This document shows, piece by piece, positions 61,559-64,000 of a stretch of 64,000 nt of DNA. The position numbers and the translations under genes were made by a program. Under the pieces are notes generated by a model, which saw only the letters and a program-made list of their open reading frames with translations, searched no databases and was not told the DNA's origin. Every line of letters starts with the position of its first letter. Positions within the stretch are counted from its first letter, which is position 1. Source of the stretch: Coprinus comatus (lineage: Eukaryota; Basidiomycota; Agaricomycetes; Agaricales; Agaricaceae); assembly GCA_034638255.1 (NCBI GenBank), contig JAWPGT010000006.1:682001-746000 (forward strand), written 5' to 3'.

Positions 61559-62107
61559 CTTGGAGATATCGGCTTGGCCGCTAACGTCTCTTGCTCCAGA
61601 TATTGTGTTTCTTGCTGAGAAGGCCGGACGTGAGGGAGTTAGAAGAGGCGATCTGCTTAAGACGTGGGATGTCTTTGAATTTGAACCACGAAAGGTTGAG
61701 AACAATCTGATGATTTCATAATGTCGTTTGTGGGCATGTGGGATAGCATAGAATATTGAATTATTCACTAAATTGATTGTTGGCTTATGGGATCCTAGAA
61801 GCTTATAAGTACTCACTAGCACTGAGCATGTGTTGGAGGAGTTATTGTCAAGTTCAAGGATAATGCCGGGTGAGCTTGTAATGTAATAAACCGGGGACTT
61901 CCTGAACCCAAGCTCATTTATTAGTCACTCGTCCTTTACCCTGAATATGTAGTGAAATTGAAATAAACTCTGAATAAACTGCGAGTCCTATAAGTGAGAA
62001 TATTTGAATTGATGACGTAATTATATTGCTGAACGATCGAGTCGTATCTTCTTCTCTCTCTTCTATTGGCGGTCAAACTGCGCTTGGACTTGGCGTATAT
62101 CTATAGA
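61559..62107. other. Divergent spacer between the GST and RdRP genes
   Basis: Both genes point away from this region, so it should hold two promoters. On the minus strand the frame stays open to about 61822, encoding an Arg/Ser-rich sequence that could be an N-terminal extension of the GST. No other gene seen. Confidence 0.45.
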
Positions 62108-64000
62108 ATGTTTCTTTATCATCGGCTTCTGCTTCGAGCGCTCGACTTCATCGACGTATCTCTCCCATTTGGTGAAGATGGAGGTCTTTGTGCACAATGT
62201 GTCCCTCCAAACTGTGACGACCTTGATCTCGAGGAGGCTTTGGTGTACTTTGTGAAAATAGCTAATGGCGGCAAGCAGAAAAACTTTTCTGTAAAACCCC
62301 ATCGCAAGAGACGAAACTCTCCTCAGACAGGGATAGTCACATTCACAACTACGCGTGTTGCCAAACAGTTCATCTTTCTATTCGAGCCGACATGGAACGG
62401 TGTCCCTCACAGGACTATAACCTTTCAAAACCACGAACTAAGATTTCGTCCCAGCCGTTCCGGCCCTTCGCACGATGTCGTTAATTTCCTCAAACTGTCT
62501 CCTTGGGTCCCCCCAGCAAAGAAACGAGAAGCGAGGGAATTAGAGGAGAGAATTCAACAAGCTTGTGCTTGTGTTGGGACCATCCAATTTGGGTGGATGT
62601 GTAGAGATGATATATTCTCCATTGAATCTGAAGCGAAGCCTGCCTTTTGCAAGCTTTGCTTCTATCACCAACGTCGAGAATTACATGTCATAGTCCGAAA
62701 GGAACGACATGCCGTTGACGAATCCGTTATTGGAATCCCACTATTCTGGATTCTCTCTATATCCTTGCATGATGATCCTATTGACTTAAATGATATCATC
62801 GTCTTCATGCAAATCGAAACACCCCCCTTGTTCTTCCAAAGGAGTGCTATGGCTAGTTCCCCCGACCAGCGTAGAATACTAGAAACCAAACCCTATCACG
62901 GTCAGCAACGTTGTCCAGCTTCAATAACCCCCCAGCAATCTCATATACATCCCCGGTCTTACGGTTGATTCTACCCCAAACGGAAAGGAATGGTTTTGTG
63001 GAAATGGCCGAGCTTACAGGTTTACAAAAAATTGGAGATTATTCCGTGCGAGTTGCCCGCCGCGGTCTATTTTCGAAAGACACGCTGGATCTTCTTGAAC
63101 ACCATTTCAAAACGTTGGACTGGTGTGTTGCTTTTCAATTGGAGAACCTTATTCGAAGAGCATATCTCGATGCTTGTGAACTCCTAGAACTTATTCCTGA
63201 GGTCCGCTATATGATCCCAAGGCAAGGAAAGCTGTATGTCGCTAGTATACTTCTTTCCTTTGGAATTCCTGCAAAAGACTATATACCGGATAAGGGCATG
63301 CCGACCATCCTCTCTTTCTTCAAACATTTTGCAAAGAGATTCCGGCGAGATTATCATCCAATCACTGACGATGTATTGAACGATCCTAATCTTTATCAAT
63401 CATACCATGTTACGGTCACCCCAACAGTCATGTTCCTCACCAGCCCATTCCCCGAGAAATCAAACCGTGTCATACGCAAGTAGGACAGGGTTCACCAAGA
63501 TTGCTTCTTACGAGTTTCTTTCCGAGACGACGACCAACATTTATATCGGTATGACCCTGACGTAGTACCCCAGAGTGTAATTTGCGCTGGTGTTAAACCA
63601 CATATGACGAAAGGCCTCGTTGTTGCTGGACGTACATTCAATTTTCTGGCTTACTCAATGTCGGCTTTAAATGCGCATTCTGTTTGGTATGGTATAAACG
63701 TTCTTCACTACATAATGTATGGATTGACCCATAGATCTTCTAGGTTTGTGAAATCCTTTAGAGATGTCAAATACGGCAATGTCAACGCAGAAAGAATTAT
63801 CAACGAGCTGGGGACATTCAAGGGGCTCTTATACGATGAAAATTTGATATACCAACCTGCCCGCTATGGTGCTCGTATATCACAAGCGTTTTCAGCCACT
63901 GATGCATACAATTCAGAGAATATTGTTGCCAATATTCTGATTATACAAGCGGACATAAAGACAGCAGACGGACGATATAATTTTACTGACGGATGTGGTG
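62108..64000 (+). pseudogene. RNA-dependent RNA polymerase (QDE-1/RDR type), 5' part, broken and cut by window end
   Basis: The cellular RdRP of the RNA-silencing pathway, which makes double-stranded RNA from aberrant transcripts. The first ATG in frame is at 62108 (MFLYHRLLLRALDFIDVSLP). The match runs through VRKERHAVDESVIGIPLFW, FFQRSAMASSPDQRRILE, SYTSPVLRLILPQTERNGF, YHVTVTPTVMFLTSPFPEKS, QDCFLRVSFRDDD, VVAGRTFNFLAYSMSALNAH, WFVKSFRDVKYGNVNAERI and ends FTDGCG at the window edge. The catalytic DxDGD motif would lie beyond the edge. Two lesions interrupt it: a frame change near a run of six C at 62928-62933, and an in-frame TAG at 63481-63483 where the flanking reading continues in the same frame. 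One intron (about 63687-63744) splices cleanly. It may be a pseudogene or carry assembly errors. Confidence 0.8.

Noticed and set aside
61437..61721. Plus-strand frame opposite the first exon of the GST gene
   Set aside because: It is an antisense shadow; the minus strand encodes the family N-terminus directly linked to the Cys-Pro-Trp exon.
1..64000. CRISPR arrays, bacterial operons, ribosomal RNA genes
   Set aside because: The spliced gene structure is eukaryotic; no spaced direct-repeat array and no rRNA-like sequence were seen.

Overview
This window is fungal nuclear DNA, most likely from a mushroom-forming basidiomycete (Agaricomycetes). Genes are split by many short introns, mostly about 50-65 nt with GT..AG ends, and lie on both strands with short spacers. 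Several families seen here are typical of Agaricomycetes: a single-pass membrane protein with a lectin-like beta-sandwich ectodomain, a DUF6533-type membrane protein, a macrofage-activating-glycoprotein-like secreted protein, a NACHT NTPase with the PPPRCH lead-in motif, and a QDE-1/RDR-type RNA-dependent RNA polymerase. All homology calls rest on motifs read by eye; exon borders were spliced by hand and may be off by a base or two.

Layout. 1-3.7 kb: no recognisable gene. 3.7-6 kb (+): malic enzyme. 6.3-7.6 kb (-): single-pass membrane protein. 8.3-15.1 kb (-): full-length ABCC transporter. 16.4-18.3 kb (-): 2-oxoglutarate dehydrogenase E2 (KGD2), divergent from homoserine dehydrogenase (HOM6, 18.6-19.9 kb, +), which carries three apparent frameshifts. 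20.1-21.5 kb (+): acetoacetate-decarboxylase-like protein. 22.3-31.4 kb: an accessory block holding six RNase H-like loci, all on the minus strand; two are intact, two carry a single frameshift and two are decayed. 31.5-32.7 kb (+): TPT/SLC35-type transporter. 34.2-35.5 kb (-): DUF6533-like membrane protein. 35.9-37.2 kb (-): MAT2B/RmlD-like reductase. 37.2-38.9 kb: unexplained. 38.9-40.5 kb (+): arrestin-like protein. 40.7-44.0 kb (+): VPS16, convergent with an SPX-EXS phosphate exporter (SYG1/XPR1, 44.6-48.1 kb, -). 49.2-50.3 kb (-): HAD hydrolase. 51.2-51.7 kb: relic of the tail of a NACHT-type gene. 51.8-52.8 kb (-): single-pass membrane protein. 53.0-54.9 kb (-): cytochrome P450. 55.3-56.9 kb (+): macrofage-glycoprotein-like surface protein. 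57.1-60.0 kb (+): NACHT NTPase. 60.2-61.6 kb (-): glutathionyl-hydroquinone reductase. 62.1 kb to the end (+): RNA-dependent RNA polymerase, cut by the window edge and broken by a stop and a frameshift.

How it fits together. Most of the window is housekeeping: central carbon metabolism (malic enzyme, KGD2), amino-acid synthesis (HOM6), vesicle traffic (VPS16, arrestin) and transport (ABCC, TPT, SYG1). Two stretches look accessory. One is the RNase H array at 22-31 kb. The other is 51-64 kb, where a NACHT NTPase, a relic of a related gene and an RdRP lie among surface, P450 and detoxification genes. One-base losses recur in otherwise conserved genes (HOM6, SYG1, RdRP, RNase H copies), several at short homopolymers, so consensus errors and true decay must be told apart before calling pseudogenes.
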